Origin: Bacillota bacterium
Lineage (GTDB): Bacteria > Bacillota > Clostridia > Lachnospirales > Lachnospiraceae
Assembly (NCBI GenBank): GCA_023399055.1
Contig: JAEWQV010000017.1
Location: 248,001 to 312,000, forward strand
Length of the DNA stretch: 64,000 nt
Direction of reading: 5' to 3'
The translations under genes were made by a program, and so were the position numbers. The notes below the pieces were generated by a model. That model was given only the letters and a program-made list of their open reading frames with translations. It searched no databases and had not been told where the DNA came from. This document shows, one piece after another, positions 1-9,282 of the stretch (the stretch's first letter is position 1; each line of letters opens with the position of its first letter).

Positions 1-38
1 AAAATCAAATAGTAACTTAAATATTTTGCAACTTAAAG

Positions 39-75
39 GAAGAATGGCAGTTGTCTTAAACAGCTGTCATTCTTC
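39..75. terminator. stem-loop terminator at window edge
   Basis: An inverted repeat (GAAGAATGGCAG against CTGTCATTCTTC) is followed on the plus strand by a short T-rich run. It probably ends a gene lying left of the window, and may work in both directions. Positions 1-233 hold no gene. Confidence 0.6.
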
Positions 76-144
76 TTTTAAGATTAAAGACACATTAATT
101 TTTAATTTGGATTCTTCGGAATCCGTATTTTTTATAAAATCACA

Positions 145-196
145 AAGGAGCTATTACTTAATTAACTATTATTGCTAGTTTTGTAACAGCCCCTTC
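145..196 (-). terminator. terminator of the PTS operon
   Basis: GGGGCTGTTAC and a near-complementary GTAATAGCTCC arm pair on the minus strand, followed by a T-rich stretch, 38 bases past the Enzyme I stop codon. Similar GGGGC-TGTT stems recur at 9133-9177 and 23444-23486. Confidence 0.55.
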
Positions 197-233
197 CTAT
201 TCCTATTATAACGGGTAACCGTACTATTCACTT

Positions 234-1916
234 CTAAATACCCAGTACTTCATATACATCTTTTAATGTTGCCTGTTCACAAGCCAGATTTGCCGTTTGC
301 CTTGTTTCTTCATAGCGGGAATTTCGAATAATCGCCTTTACATTCCAGAGCTCAGAAGCTGACATGCTGAACTCATCCAGCCCCAGTCCTAATAAAAGCT
401 TAGTTGCCTTTTCATCACTGGCAAATTCACCGCACATGCCTACTTTTATGTTATTTCTATGGCCTGCTTCAATGACTCTTTTAATACTTCTGATTACGGC
501 TGGATGGAAAGAGTTATATAGACTAGAAATCTTCTTATTTCCACGGTCCACTGCTAAAAGATATTGTGTTAAGTCATTGGTGCCAATACTGATGAAGTCG
601 ACTTCCTTGGCAAGGTCCTCAATTAGAATTATGGAGGCAGGTGTTTCCACCATTATTCCAACTTTAATATTCTCATTATAGGTAATTCCTTGCTCTGTTA
701 ATTCTTTCTTACATTCCTCTAAAACTACCTTAGCATCACGTAACTCTTCCACAGAGATAATCATAGGAAACATAATCTTTGCAGCTCCAAAAGCACTGGC
801 ACGTAATATTGCCCTTAGCTGTGCTTTGAAGATATCGTTAAGTTCTAAGGAGATACGGATTGCACGCCACCCAAGGAAAGGATTTTCTTCTTTTTCAAAT
901 TCATAATACGGCAGTGATTTATCTCCGCCAATATCTAAAGTTCGAATTATAACTTCCTTACTGCAAAGCTGAACTGCTTCTTTATATACCTGAAACTGTT
1001 CTTCTTCCGTAGGAAAATGGGTATTATCCATATATAAGAATTCACTTCGGAATAATCCCACTCCATCCATTTGAAAGGTAAGAGCCTTTCTGATATCTCC
1101 CAGACCACCAACATTTACACACAGGTGAACTTCCCTGCCGTCCAACGTCACTGCTGGAAGCTGGTCTATTTGCTCCAGTTCTTCTTGTTGCTTTCTATAT
1201 TCTTCTTTTAATTGCTGGTATTTATGAAGTGTTTCATTATCCGGATTAATAATAATTTCACCCTTACCGGCATCCACTATTAAAATATCGTCGTTTTTTA
1301 CTCTAGGCAGTATGTCTTTTACTCCAACCAAAGCTGGAATACCAAGTCCTTTTGCCATAATTGATACATGGCTGGTAACTCCACCTTCCATTGTAACAAA
1401 CCCAAGAATGTACGATAAATTGAGTGCCGCTGTATCAGATGGAGTTAAATCCTTTGCAACTAATATCACTTCTTCTTTCATAGCTTCCAAGTGATTTTCC
1501 TGTACACCACTTAAGACTCGCATTAAACGATTTCTAATATCCTTTATGTCCGCTGCTCTCTCTCGCATATACTCATCGTCCATACTCTCAAAAATCATAA
1601 GGAATTCAGATATAACAGACTCAAGTGCGGCTTCCACAGTAATTTGTTCCTCACGAATCTTTGTAACAACGCCTTCCTGCAGCGTAATGTCTTTCACCAT
1701 TTCTAAATGAGCTTCAAAGATACTATTCGTATCTGCTAACTTCTCCAATTCGGCTACGGCAGTGGATACAGCACTTTCAAAACGCCCCAGTTCTTGCTGT
1801 GGATTAACTTCCTCTTTGGAATGGTTTGTTGTATTATATTCTGGTTGTTCCAATATAAAAGCTTTACCGATTACAATGCCCCTAGAAGCAGTTTTTTCAA
1901 CATGAATAGTAATCAT
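234..1916 (-). CDS. ptsI: PTS Enzyme I (phosphoenolpyruvate-protein phosphotransferase)
   Basis: Cytoplasmic Enzyme I, which moves phosphate from PEP to HPr. At 560 residues it is close to the family length of about 570. The swivelling domain carries the active-site histidine in GGVTSHVSIMAKG (His183). The PEP-binding TIM barrel shows DGVGLFRSEFLYM, GTNDLTQYLLAVDR and the catalytic cysteine in GMCGEFASD (about residue 494). All key residues are present. It is the last gene of the operon, 39 bases after HPr. Having Enzyme I inside a sugar-specific operon is less common than a separate ptsHI locus. Whether the genome has a second copy cannot be seen here. Confidence 0.95.
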   Translation of the reverse strand: MITIHVEKTASRGIVIGKAFILEQPEYNTTNHSKEEVNPQQELGRFESAVSTAVAELEKLADTNSIFEAHLEMVKDITLQEGVVTKIREEQITVEAALESVISEFLMIFESMDDEYMRERAADIKDIRNRLMRVLSGVQENHLEAMKEEVILVAKDLTPSDTAALNLSYILGFVTMEGGVTSHVSIMAKGLGIPALVGVKDILPRVKNDDILIVDAGKGEIIINPDNETLHKYQQLKEEYRKQQEELEQIDQLPAVTLDGREVHLCVNVGGLGDIRKALTFQMDGVGLFRSEFLYMDNTHFPTEEEQFQVYKEAVQLCSKEVIIRTLDIGGDKSLPYYEFEKEENPFLGWRAIRISLELNDIFKAQLRAILRASAFGAAKIMFPMIISVEELRDAKVVLEECKKELTEQGITYNENIKVGIMVETPASIILIEDLAKEVDFISIGTNDLTQYLLAVDRGNKKISSLYNSFHPAVIRSIKRVIEAGHRNNIKVGMCGEFASDEKATKLLLGLGLDEFSMSASELWNVKAIIRNSRYEETRQTANLACEQATLKDVYEVLGI

Positions 1917-1955
1917 ATTTAACCTCCATTATGGTGCTAAAGTTCTTTGACCTTA

Positions 1956-2219
1956 TTATTCTCCCAATCCACTTGAAATTGCTTGAATAATGATGTCCAA
2001 TTCCTCAACTTCTTTTTCCCCGTTACATTCTACTTCAATCTCTGTACCGCAACGGATTGCTGCGCTCATAAGTATTAAAATACTCTTGGGGTTAATTCTC
2101 TTTTCACCAACAATAATGGCTACATCTGAGGTACATTTGGAACATATTTTTGCTAATTCCCCTGCCGGTCTAGCGTGAAGACCGGAGGCATTGACTACTG
2201 TAATCTTTTGACTTACCAT
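1956..2219 (-). CDS. ptsH: phosphocarrier protein HPr
   Basis: HPr of 87 residues, which passes phosphate from Enzyme I to IIA domains. GLHARPAG holds the active histidine (His15), and NPKSI holds the regulatory serine (Ser46) that HPr kinase phosphorylates in Firmicutes. It could therefore take part in CcpA signalling as well as transport, unlike Crh, which lacks His15. The stretch after Ser46 (ILILMS) departs from the usual IMGVMS, which hints at a locus-specific paralogue. It sits 18 bases after the dehydrogenase gene and 39 before ptsI, so it is co-transcribed. Confidence 0.93.
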   Translation of the reverse strand: MVSQKITVVNASGLHARPAGELAKICSKCTSDVAIIVGEKRINPKSILILMSAAIRCGTEIEVECNGEKEVEELDIIIQAISSGLGE

Positions 2220-2237
2220 AAGAAATCCTCCCTGCGA

Positions 2238-3497
2238 TTATACTCCAAAATGCTCAAACAATATTTTCTCAGCTTCACTGTTCCATAATCCCTTGTGACT
2301 CTTACAGGAGTCGGAAAGCTTCTTGAATAAAGGATCTGTTTTACCTAACTCTTCAAAATCATCAATAGCAGTGAGTGGCATATCAAAATGTAGATAATTT
2401 AGTTTCTTACCTCCTGGAATATTAGGAAGATTTAAAGTAGCTTCTGCGATACTGTCAATTCCGCCAACATGTGTAACCATAACAGCCGGCTCAATTAATT
2501 TCTTGGAAGCGAGGTCAATTGCCTCGATTAAATCGTCCGTATTACCACCGGTGGTACCAATGATATGTGTGCTGGTGTAATGTACATTATACAGGTTGAT
2601 TTCAGCTTTGAACTGATTATCCGTAGGACCTGCAAAAAAGTTCATGCAACCATCAAAAGCTAGAAGTGCATCACCCATCTCTGCAACTGGCTTAATTGGG
2701 ACGTATACAAATACATCATCATAGCCCTTACCTTCTGAAATAGCCATTAACTCTTCGTATGGATTACTCATGGTCTGTGTATTCACGTAAATTAATTCCA
2801 CACCTTGTTGCGCAGCTGTCTCTTCTGATATTACTTCCCGCGCTCTGTTAATTCTATCATCACTGATATCTGTAACGACTAATCTCTTTGGTTTATTTTC
2901 GATGCAAAGTCCATAGCTGACAGCTCCAAGACCCATCGGACCACAACCACCCATAACTAAGAGGTTACCGCCCTTTTTAACACCCATTTCGTGATTGTAA
3001 TTCACCTTATTGGTATGGTAGTTCGCATGATATCCACCTATGATACAGCTCATTGGCTCTCCTAAGGAAGCTTCAAAATAGCTCTCACCATCATAATTTA
3101 ACAGACAACCTAACTCCATAACCTCTTGCGGGATAATGCAATAGGTACAAGCTCCACCAAAGAATTCATAGGAGTAACCAGGGGATGCTAAACTTCCCTT
3201 ATAGTTAAGTGCAGGCTGCAGGGCAAATTTTTGACCCGGTTTAAATTGATCTGCCCACTTTGATCCAACCTTTACGATATCACCTGCAAACTCATGCCCG
3301 ATAATAATTGGGTTCGTATCAATATTCTGTGGGGCACGTTTATGTTTTTTACCTTGTTTTGCTAATTTATAGGTGGACATACAAATACTATCACTAATTA
3401 CTTTAACAAGTATCTCATCCTCTTTGATATCTGGCAGTTCAAATTCTTCTAATCTAAGGTCATCACTACCATACATTCTAACTGCTTTTGTTTTCAT
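2238..3497 (-). CDS. zinc-type sugar-phosphate dehydrogenase, YggP/SorE-like
   Basis: Medium-chain alcohol-dehydrogenase family protein of 419 residues, with the GHEFAG zinc-site motif near residue 68 and a Rossmann segment (LLVMGGCGPMGLGAV). From memory it matches E. coli YggP closely in length and in runs such as YHANYHT, NFFAGPTDN and LNLPDIPGGKKL. It also resembles L-sorbose-1-phosphate reductase (SorE). E. coli yggP likewise sits beside the cryptic mannitol PTS cmtAB. No mtlD-type mannitol-1-phosphate dehydrogenase is visible in the locus, so this enzyme probably oxidises or reduces the imported polyol or ketose phosphate. The exact substrate cannot be read from sequence. Confidence 0.8.
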   Translation of the reverse strand: MKTKAVRMYGSDDLRLEEFELPDIKEDEILVKVISDSICMSTYKLAKQGKKHKRAPQNIDTNPIIIGHEFAGDIVKVGSKWADQFKPGQKFALQPALNYKGSLASPGYSYEFFGGACTYCIIPQEVMELGCLLNYDGESYFEASLGEPMSCIIGGYHANYHTNKVNYNHEMGVKKGGNLLVMGGCGPMGLGAVSYGLCIENKPKRLVVTDISDDRINRAREVISEETAAQQGVELIYVNTQTMSNPYEELMAISEGKGYDDVFVYVPIKPVAEMGDALLAFDGCMNFFAGPTDNQFKAEINLYNVHYTSTHIIGTTGGNTDDLIEAIDLASKKLIEPAVMVTHVGGIDSIAEATLNLPNIPGGKKLNYLHFDMPLTAIDDFEELGKTDPLFKKLSDSCKSHKGLWNSEAEKILFEHFGV

Positions 3498-3570
3498 ATG
3501 CGCAACTCCATTCTTTTATGTTCTAATCTATAGTGACCTTTACTAACTATGTTATTTATAGTCATTATGT

Positions 3571-4500
3571 TTACAGGTTAATAACTTCTACCTTCTTTAA
3601 TAACTCTTCAACAAATTCCTTCTTGGGAGGTTTCGTGCCTCGTGTGGTTACCGCGCCTGCTGAGGTGGCTACACTTAACTTTGCACATTCCTCCATAGAA
3701 AGTCCTTTATCTAATCCATAGGCTAAGGCAGCAACCATAGCATCACCAGCTCCAACGGTTGAATGAGCCTCTACTTTTAACCCGGGGCATCTTAGCACCT
3801 TGTCTTTTGTCAGAAATAGTGCGCCCATCTGACCAAGGGAAACCGCAATCATTCCTACCCCTTTGTTAAAAAGCTCCTGTGACATCGAAACTAATTCGGC
3901 TTCGTCCACACGGTAATCCTTATGAAAATACTCTTCTAATTCATGACGATTTGGCTTAATGATATCCGGTGCAGCTTCCAGTGCATGAACAAACAACTCT
4001 CCATCCGCATCCACAAACACCTTGGCACCTTTTTCTCTCAATTTAAAGGTAAGGTCTTTATAGATTGACTTGCTGATACCATTGGGAATACTGCCTGCAA
4101 GTACAAAGAGAGCATCCTGATTCGCATAACCCAGTAATTTTTTGATTAATTGCTGAAGTTCTTCCTCGGTTACTAATGGTCCTGGCTCGTTAAATTCGGT
4201 TACATTTCCATCCTCTTCAACGACCTTTAAATTTGTTCTGGTTTCGCTCTTTATCTCCACAAAATCCGAAGTAATATTTTGTTCCTCTAATACCTTTTTG
4301 ATTAGAATGCCGCCAACGCCACCGATAAAGCCGGTTGCAATTGTTTCTCCACCTATTTCCTTTATCGTTTTTGATACATTAATACCTTTTCCACCTGCAT
4401 CCATAATAACATTGCTGACGCGATTTAACCCTCCATGTACCATATGGCCTAAGTCTACGGTCTTATCAATTGCCGGATTCATTGTCACTGTGATAATCAT
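3571..4500 (-). CDS. PfkB-family sugar-phosphate kinase (1-phosphofructokinase/tagatose-6-phosphate kinase type)
   Basis: Cytoplasmic kinase of about 309 residues. It has the N-terminal GGKGINVSK substrate motif and the C-terminal STVGAGDAMVAAL motif with the catalytic aspartate. This subgroup includes FruK and LacC, which phosphorylate fructose-1-phosphate or tagatose-6-phosphate to the bisphosphate. I start it at the ATG at 4500 because GGAGG lies five bases upstream. A longer reading frame opens at 4512, but its first codons overlap that ribosome-binding site. It follows the IIA gene by about 185 bases and precedes the dehydrogenase by 73. The kinase fits a route from imported sugar phosphate into glycolysis; no aldolase lies nearby. 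Confidence 0.88.
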   Translation of the reverse strand: MIITVTMNPAIDKTVDLGHMVHGGLNRVSNVIMDAGGKGINVSKTIKEIGGETIATGFIGGVGGILIKKVLEEQNITSDFVEIKSETRTNLKVVEEDGNVTEFNEPGPLVTEEELQQLIKKLLGYANQDALFVLAGSIPNGISKSIYKDLTFKLREKGAKVFVDADGELFVHALEAAPDIIKPNRHELEEYFHKDYRVDEAELVSMSQELFNKGVGMIAVSLGQMGALFLTKDKVLRCPGLKVEAHSTVGAGDAMVAALAYGLDKGLSMEECAKLSVATSAGAVTTRGTKPPKKEFVEELLKKVEVINL

Positions 4501-4685
4501 TGTATCCTCCATCGGGTCAATAAGCTAACCCTTTTATTTTAGTTATTTGCGTAGCTATTCACTTGATATTATTCCGCGAGATGTTTTACGCGTATTTTGC
4601 GCAAAATTCCGAGCGTTTTCATGTGACATATTGCAATCCTTCGCAAGTTCGTATCGAACAAAGCATGTTTTGACTTGATATCTTG

Positions 4686-5147
4686 TTATCCTCGTGTAAA
4701 TAATGCATGGATTTGATCCTGGCTGCTATGAATTAATTCTTCCACTGCTTCTTCTGTACATAAGGTCTGTGCAATGTTTGACAAAATATCCAAATGCTCA
4801 TCACCAAGACCAGCGATACCAATTACCACTTTAACCATGCTATCATTCCACATAACGCCTTCTGGAAAAACCATAATTGCTATCCCGGATTTCTTAATGT
4901 ACTTTTTCGCTGATTCCACTCCATGAGGAATCGCAATTCCATTACCTATATTTGTTGAAAATGTATGTTCTCTTTGAAGCATACCTTCAATATAGCCTTC
5001 TTCCACGTAACCACTTTCACAGAGAATTCTGCCAACTTCACGTATTACTTCTTCTTTTACTTTTGCTTTACAGTTTAACAAGATATTATTTTTTTTAAGC
5101 AGTTCCATTATCTGATCCTCACTTTTTGGTAAAAATTCTACAGTCAT
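4686..5147 (-). CDS. PTS IIA component, mannitol/fructose class
   Basis: Single-domain IIA protein of 153 residues, the size of MtlF or CmtB. The phosphorylated histidine lies in GNGIAIPHGVES near residue 76. It would accept phosphate from HPr and pass it to the IIB domain of the separate IICB protein at 7554-8939. It is the first gene after a promoter and an operator-like site at 5199-5267, so the enzymatic part of the locus can be expressed apart from the regulator. Confidence 0.92.
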   Translation of the reverse strand: MTVEFLPKSEDQIMELLKKNNILLNCKAKVKEEVIREVGRILCESGYVEEGYIEGMLQREHTFSTNIGNGIAIPHGVESAKKYIKKSGIAIMVFPEGVMWNDSMVKVVIGIAGLGDEHLDILSNIAQTLCTEEAVEELIHSSQDQIHALFTRG

Positions 5148-5198
5148 TTAGGTACTACACAGCCCTAATATTCTTCTCGCCAACTTATCTACACCCTA

Positions 5199-5228
5199 AT
5201 TATAAGCTCTCGCTTTCTATAATATCAA
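5199..5228 (-). promoter_or_regulatory. promoter for the IIA-pfkB-dehydrogenase-ptsHI operon
   Basis: On the minus strand TTGATA and TATAAT are 18 bases apart, ending about 52 bases upstream of the IIA start codon. This is a good match to a vegetative SigA promoter. Confidence 0.65.
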
Positions 5229-5245
5229 CTCATTTAAACATGAGT

Positions 5246-5267
5246 TTGACATCATCTAATAGCGACA
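5246..5267 (-). promoter_or_regulatory. operator-like motif shared with the mtlA promoter
   Basis: Begins TGTCGCTATT and ends ATGTCAA on the minus strand, 17 bases upstream of the -35 box. It matches the element at 9073-9094 at 17 of 22 positions. Likely an activator site for the PRD regulator encoded next to it (inference). Confidence 0.5.
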
Positions 5268-5280
5268 TTTCTTAAGACAT

Positions 5281-7377
5281 TTATACTCGATCTAAATATT
5301 GGTTGAAGTATTTTTTTAACTCAATTAACATAAACTCTCGAATTGTTTCTTTATCTCCAGTGAATATTGTATTTAAAAATTCCTTATCCTCAACTAATTT
5401 GCTACTTAAATATCCCATAACAGAGGTATACTCCTCCATATGTTCATCCTCTGGAATTAGCATGATAATGACCGCGCGAATATTCTTAAAAAGCGGATCA
5501 CGAAAGCTTCCCAAATCGTTGGTCAAACAAACGGAAAAACAAGGACGTAGCACTCCCTTGGTTCTAGAATGAAGAAGTGCAAACTCAAATTCCGGAATAA
5601 TCTGAGATGCTATTTTCTCTCTCCTCTTAATTGCTTCCTGAATTTGCAAACGTTTCTCATTATGAGGTGAGAGACGCTCGGAGATTGCAACCAACAGCTC
5701 GTCAAAGGAAATAGAGCTGCTGACCTTCATGCATTGAAAGTCTTTGATTATGCTTTTTATCTGAGTCACAATAAAATGAACTTTCTCTAGTTCAATAGAG
5801 AAATCATCATATCTCTTTTCCTTCTTTTCACTCTTGGCATAGATCCGCACCTTTGTTTCAATGCGCTCCAAATCACTATCCAAAAGCAAAGGGCTAACCC
5901 GTATGATATCTGCATCAACTTCATTCAAATCAATGCTGGATACCAGAAAATCCAGCTTCTTAAGTTGTGCCGGTGTTAAATCCTCTTTGCCATACGTAAC
6001 AATTTCAGCACTGTCTTTTAAGAATTGTTTTAGCTTAGAATGCATCAGTCTGGAAATTCCAATACCGCTTGCACACACAATTCCAATATCCACTTTACGC
6101 TTGCTTTCCTTGTGATTTTCCAGACGTACGCAGGCAGCACCAAAATGCATTGCCAGATATCCAATCTCCTCTTCGGGAACTTTTAATCCATAATGCTTCT
6201 CAATCAACGCTCCAACCTTTCGGCTGCGCGCATAGATATCCGCGTAAGTTTCTTTAATCTGTTGCAGCAAAGGATTCGATATATTCATACCATTTCTTAG
6301 GCGTACAAAGGTCGGCTGCAAATGCGCTAAAAGACCGGAGATAAACTCCTCATCCAATTTCAAATTGTAGGCAATATCCTCATCATAGACATCAATCATG
6401 TCGTTGATAAATGCCAGAATCTCTAGCTTTTCTCTTTCGTTCTCTGTTTCTACTTCATCTAGATCAATATATTGAACCTTTGATCCTAGAATATGCAGAA
6501 GTATATATGCAATCTCTATATCTGGAATATCAATTTGAAACTCCTCTTCTAAGGAACTGGCAATACGAGTTGCCAATTGATAATCATCATTCTTATTTAA
6601 ATTATTTAACAGTTCTTCGTTGGGCTCAATTAATTCCTTTTGAAGAATTCTATTCACAGCAATGGTAACATGCAGAATTAGCCCAATATATGAGTTTTCT
6701 GTAAGCTTCGTAAGCCTTTTATCTCTTATACTACGAAAACAAATTACCACTCGATTTAAAATATCATTATCTAATAAAGTGTAAATGTTAGATTCTTTAC
6801 GATTTCTAATAGCATCTATAAAATTATGTTCTTTCTCTTCGTAAATCTTAATATTCTTATTATCTGTGTTTTCATCAATAAATCGGCGTACTGCCAGACG
6901 ATAGTTCTTTTCACTACCCTCTAATGCAACCCCATATCCCTGTCTTCTTATGATACTAAGGCTGAACTGATGAAACCATCCTTCAACAGCTTCCATATCA
7001 TTGCTAATCGTTGCTTCGCTCACATCAAAAATATTAGCATAATAATATAGCTTTTTTGGTTCCAGGTCTCTTAAAATTTCTAATATCAGGCGTTTTCTTC
7101 GGTTTTCTTTATCGCCAGAGTCAGCCGTGTCTTCCTGTTTTAATAACGTCAGTAACTTTTTCTTATCTGCTTCTTCCCCTGTAATCCATATTCCTATTCC
7201 AGTTTTGGTTTGCAGGGAAACATTATGCTGATTAAGGGAGGACCCCACATATTCCAGCTCTCTTTGAATGGTACGTTTACTGATTTTCATATCGTCCGCA
7301 AGCTTTTTAACGGAAATAATCTGATTTTCCTGTAACAGTATCATTAGAATCTGTCGAAGTCGTGGTGTAAATTGCAT
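5281..7377 (-). CDS. PRD-domain transcriptional activator, MtlR type (BglG family)
   Basis: Protein of 698 residues with the full MtlR layout. It has a DeoR-like helix-turn-helix at the N terminus (KKLADDMKISKRTIQREL), a second Mga-like helix-turn-helix, two PRD domains (about 190-400), a IIB-like domain with a cysteine in IGIVCASGIGISRLM near residue 433, and a IIA-like domain with LLHSRTKG near residue 601. Proteins of this kind bind DNA and are switched by PTS-dependent phosphorylation of these histidines and the cysteine, reporting substrate flow. It lies between the transporter gene and the IIA operon and probably controls both through the shared motif. Confidence 0.9.
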   Translation of the reverse strand: MQFTPRLRQILMILLQENQIISVKKLADDMKISKRTIQRELEYVGSSLNQHNVSLQTKTGIGIWITGEEADKKKLLTLLKQEDTADSGDKENRRKRLILEILRDLEPKKLYYYANIFDVSEATISNDMEAVEGWFHQFSLSIIRRQGYGVALEGSEKNYRLAVRRFIDENTDNKNIKIYEEKEHNFIDAIRNRKESNIYTLLDNDILNRVVICFRSIRDKRLTKLTENSYIGLILHVTIAVNRILQKELIEPNEELLNNLNKNDDYQLATRIASSLEEEFQIDIPDIEIAYILLHILGSKVQYIDLDEVETENEREKLEILAFINDMIDVYDEDIAYNLKLDEEFISGLLAHLQPTFVRLRNGMNISNPLLQQIKETYADIYARSRKVGALIEKHYGLKVPEEEIGYLAMHFGAACVRLENHKESKRKVDIGIVCASGIGISRLMHSKLKQFLKDSAEIVTYGKEDLTPAQLKKLDFLVSSIDLNEVDADIIRVSPLLLDSDLERIETKVRIYAKSEKKEKRYDDFSIELEKVHFIVTQIKSIIKDFQCMKVSSSISFDELLVAISERLSPHNEKRLQIQEAIKRREKIASQIIPEFEFALLHSRTKGVLRPCFSVCLTNDLGSFRDPLFKNIRAVIIMLIPEDEHMEEYTSVMGYLSSKLVEDKEFLNTIFTGDKETIREFMLIELKKYFNQYLDRV

Positions 7378-7456
7378 CGTTTCACTCTCCTTATCATTTT
7401 TTGTAACAATTTAAAACTAAGCTGAATAGTTACATTTATTTTCTAAAACATCTTAA

Positions 7457-7493
7457 GCGCATGAATGAAATTGTAAAAATTCCATTCATGCGC
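7457..7493 (-). terminator. stem-loop between the transporter and regulator genes
   Basis: A perfect 11 bp inverted repeat (GCGCATGAATG/CATTCATGCGC) with a 15-base loop, 60 bases past the IICB stop. The run after it is not strongly T-rich, so it may be a partial terminator that lowers regulator expression relative to the transporter. Confidence 0.6.
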
Positions 7494-7553
7494 ATTATAA
7501 TATAGTTTATACCTTTTTTATAATAACATCCTAGCTACACTTAATGTTAGATA

Positions 7554-8939
7554 TTATCTGGATGCCTTAATTTCTTCCACAAGCACGTCATATTCTGGTG
7601 CTGCAAGGAAGTTAGTGATTGTAACTAACTTAGCATTTGGATTGCTCTTCGCTGCTCTTTCCTTTAATGAATTATGTGTAACAATAACTTCTACATCCTT
7701 TGGTATAGAAGAAACTGGTGCATGAACAACTTTAATATCATTAAGACCTGCTTCTGAGAGTTTCTTCTTTAATACAGTTGCACCCATAGCGCTTGATCCC
7801 ATACCAGCATCACAAGCGAATACAATAGTTTTAACTGCACTTAAGGTAAGTTCTGCTGTAGCAGCAGTAGCGAGACCCTTAGATTCACTCTTCATATCCT
7901 GAACCTTTTGCTTTGCAGCATCTAGGCTGTCTTCCTTACCAAAAATCTTTAATAAAGGAACAGCTACTACGCAGGATACTGCAGTAGAAATTAATACGCT
8001 CAAGATTACAGGGATATAACCACCTTTTGGAATCATAGCAAGAACTGCAATGATACTACCTGGAGCTGCAGGACCAACTAATCCGCCGCCTAATAATACG
8101 TTAGTGAATACACCACTGATACCACCAGCAATTGCAGCAACGATTAATACTGGGTTCATTAAGATATATGGGAAATAAATTTCATGAATACCACCTAAGA
8201 AATGAATAACAATAGCACCTGGTGCTGAACTCTTAACCATTCCTTTACCAGCAATTAAACATGCAATAAGGATACCAAGTCCTGGGCCTGGATTTGCTTC
8301 TAATAAGAAGAAGATAGATTTGCCAGCTTCTGCTGCCTGATCCATACCCATTGGAGTTAAGATACCATGATTTAATGCATTGTTTAAGAATAATACTTTA
8401 GCTGGCTCAATAAAAATACTTGCTAAAGGAAGTAAATGATTATCAACGAAGAAGCCTACACCTGCTTCCATAACTGAATTTAATGCTGTAACTAAAGGAC
8501 TAATTAGTTTTAATGCAAGAAGTGACAGGGCACCACCGATGATACCAAGGGAAAAGTTATTAACCAACATTTCGAAGCCGGCTTTAATTTTACCCTCAAG
8601 TAATTTATCAAATTTCTTGATAACCCATCCACTGAAAGGACCCATTAACATAGCGCCTAAGAACATTGGAACGGAGGAACCAACAATGAGACCCATTGTT
8701 GCAAGTGCACCAATTACACCACCTCTATGTCCTGCAACCACTTGACCACCCGTGTATGCTATTAAAAGCGGGAGAAGCATCTTTGCCATTGGATCAACGA
8801 GTGCTGCAAAACTTTCATTTGGAAGCCAACCCACTGGTATAAACAGTGCAGTGATTAAGCCCCATGCAATAAATGCACCAATATTAGGCATTACCATTCC
8901 ACTAAAAAATCTACCAAATACCTGAATCTTTTCTTTCAT
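7554..8939 (-). CDS. PTS mannitol-type IICB transporter
   Basis: Membrane permease and phosphotransfer protein of 461 residues. The N-terminal IIC part (about 1-340) is a multi-pass domain with typical mannitol-family runs (FGRFFSGMVMPNIGAFIAWG, GGIHEIYFPYILMNP). The C-terminal IIB domain carries the phosphocysteine in VFACDAGMGSSAMG near residue 374. The IIA domain is a separate gene, as in CmtA/CmtB. It imports and phosphorylates a hexitol-like sugar; mannitol is the family default, but the adjoining YggP/SorE-like enzyme makes another polyol or ketose possible. Transcribed from the strong promoter at 9026-9054. Confidence 0.92.
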   Translation of the reverse strand: MKEKIQVFGRFFSGMVMPNIGAFIAWGLITALFIPVGWLPNESFAALVDPMAKMLLPLLIAYTGGQVVAGHRGGVIGALATMGLIVGSSVPMFLGAMLMGPFSGWVIKKFDKLLEGKIKAGFEMLVNNFSLGIIGGALSLLALKLISPLVTALNSVMEAGVGFFVDNHLLPLASIFIEPAKVLFLNNALNHGILTPMGMDQAAEAGKSIFFLLEANPGPGLGILIACLIAGKGMVKSSAPGAIVIHFLGGIHEIYFPYILMNPVLIVAAIAGGISGVFTNVLLGGGLVGPAAPGSIIAVLAMIPKGGYIPVILSVLISTAVSCVVAVPLLKIFGKEDSLDAAKQKVQDMKSESKGLATAATAELTLSAVKTIVFACDAGMGSSAMGATVLKKKLSEAGLNDIKVVHAPVSSIPKDVEVIVTHNSLKERAAKSNPNAKLVTITNFLAAPEYDVLVEEIKASR

Positions 8940-9025
8940 ACATTACCTACCCTCTCACTTGAAAATTCATTGTTAGTAATATTTCTGAAGAACTGATTGG
9001 CCAATCATCCTCTTAAGATAATTTA

Positions 9026-9054
9026 ATTATAATGGTAGTATACGCATGTTTCAA
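9026..9054 (-). promoter_or_regulatory. promoter of the IICB gene
   Basis: On the minus strand TTGAAA and TATAAT are separated by exactly 17 bases, about 87 bases upstream of the IICB start codon. Near-consensus SigA promoter. Confidence 0.75.
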
Positions 9055-9072
9055 TTTGAACAAATATTATTT

Positions 9073-9104
9073 TGTCGCTATTTAATAATGACACGATTAA
9101 ATAG
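9073..9104 (+). promoter_or_regulatory. operator-like motif upstream of the IICB promoter
   Basis: The first 22 bases repeat the 5246-5267 motif in the opposite orientation, and they overlap a 9 bp inverted repeat (CTATTTAAT/ATTAAATAG). The site lies 18 bases upstream of the -35 box, almost the same distance as in the other promoter. Likely binding site of the MtlR-type activator. Confidence 0.5.
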
Positions 9105-9132
9105 TAATTTTTTTTAGTGAAATTCAACAGAA

Positions 9133-9177
9133 GAGGCCAATTACAATCTGCATGATTTGCATTCTTGTAACGGCCCC
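9133..9177 (-). terminator. probable terminator of the lgt transcript
   Basis: GGGGCCGTTACA and TGTAATTGGCCTC pair on the minus strand with one small internal loop, about 105 bases past the lgt stop codon. Only a weak T run follows. Confidence 0.45.
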
Positions 9178-9282
9178 CTAATATACATTTAATCGTATAA
9201 AACTGTTATTAATGTGTTTTTAACTATATTAATTAACTTATCCTAAATCAAGTATTTTACTCACCGTTAAGATATAAACTGC

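Noticed and set aside
4592..4620. Possible cre-type site (TGAAAACGCT) before the PfkB gene
   Set aside because: Right half departs from the consensus, so it is too weak to call.
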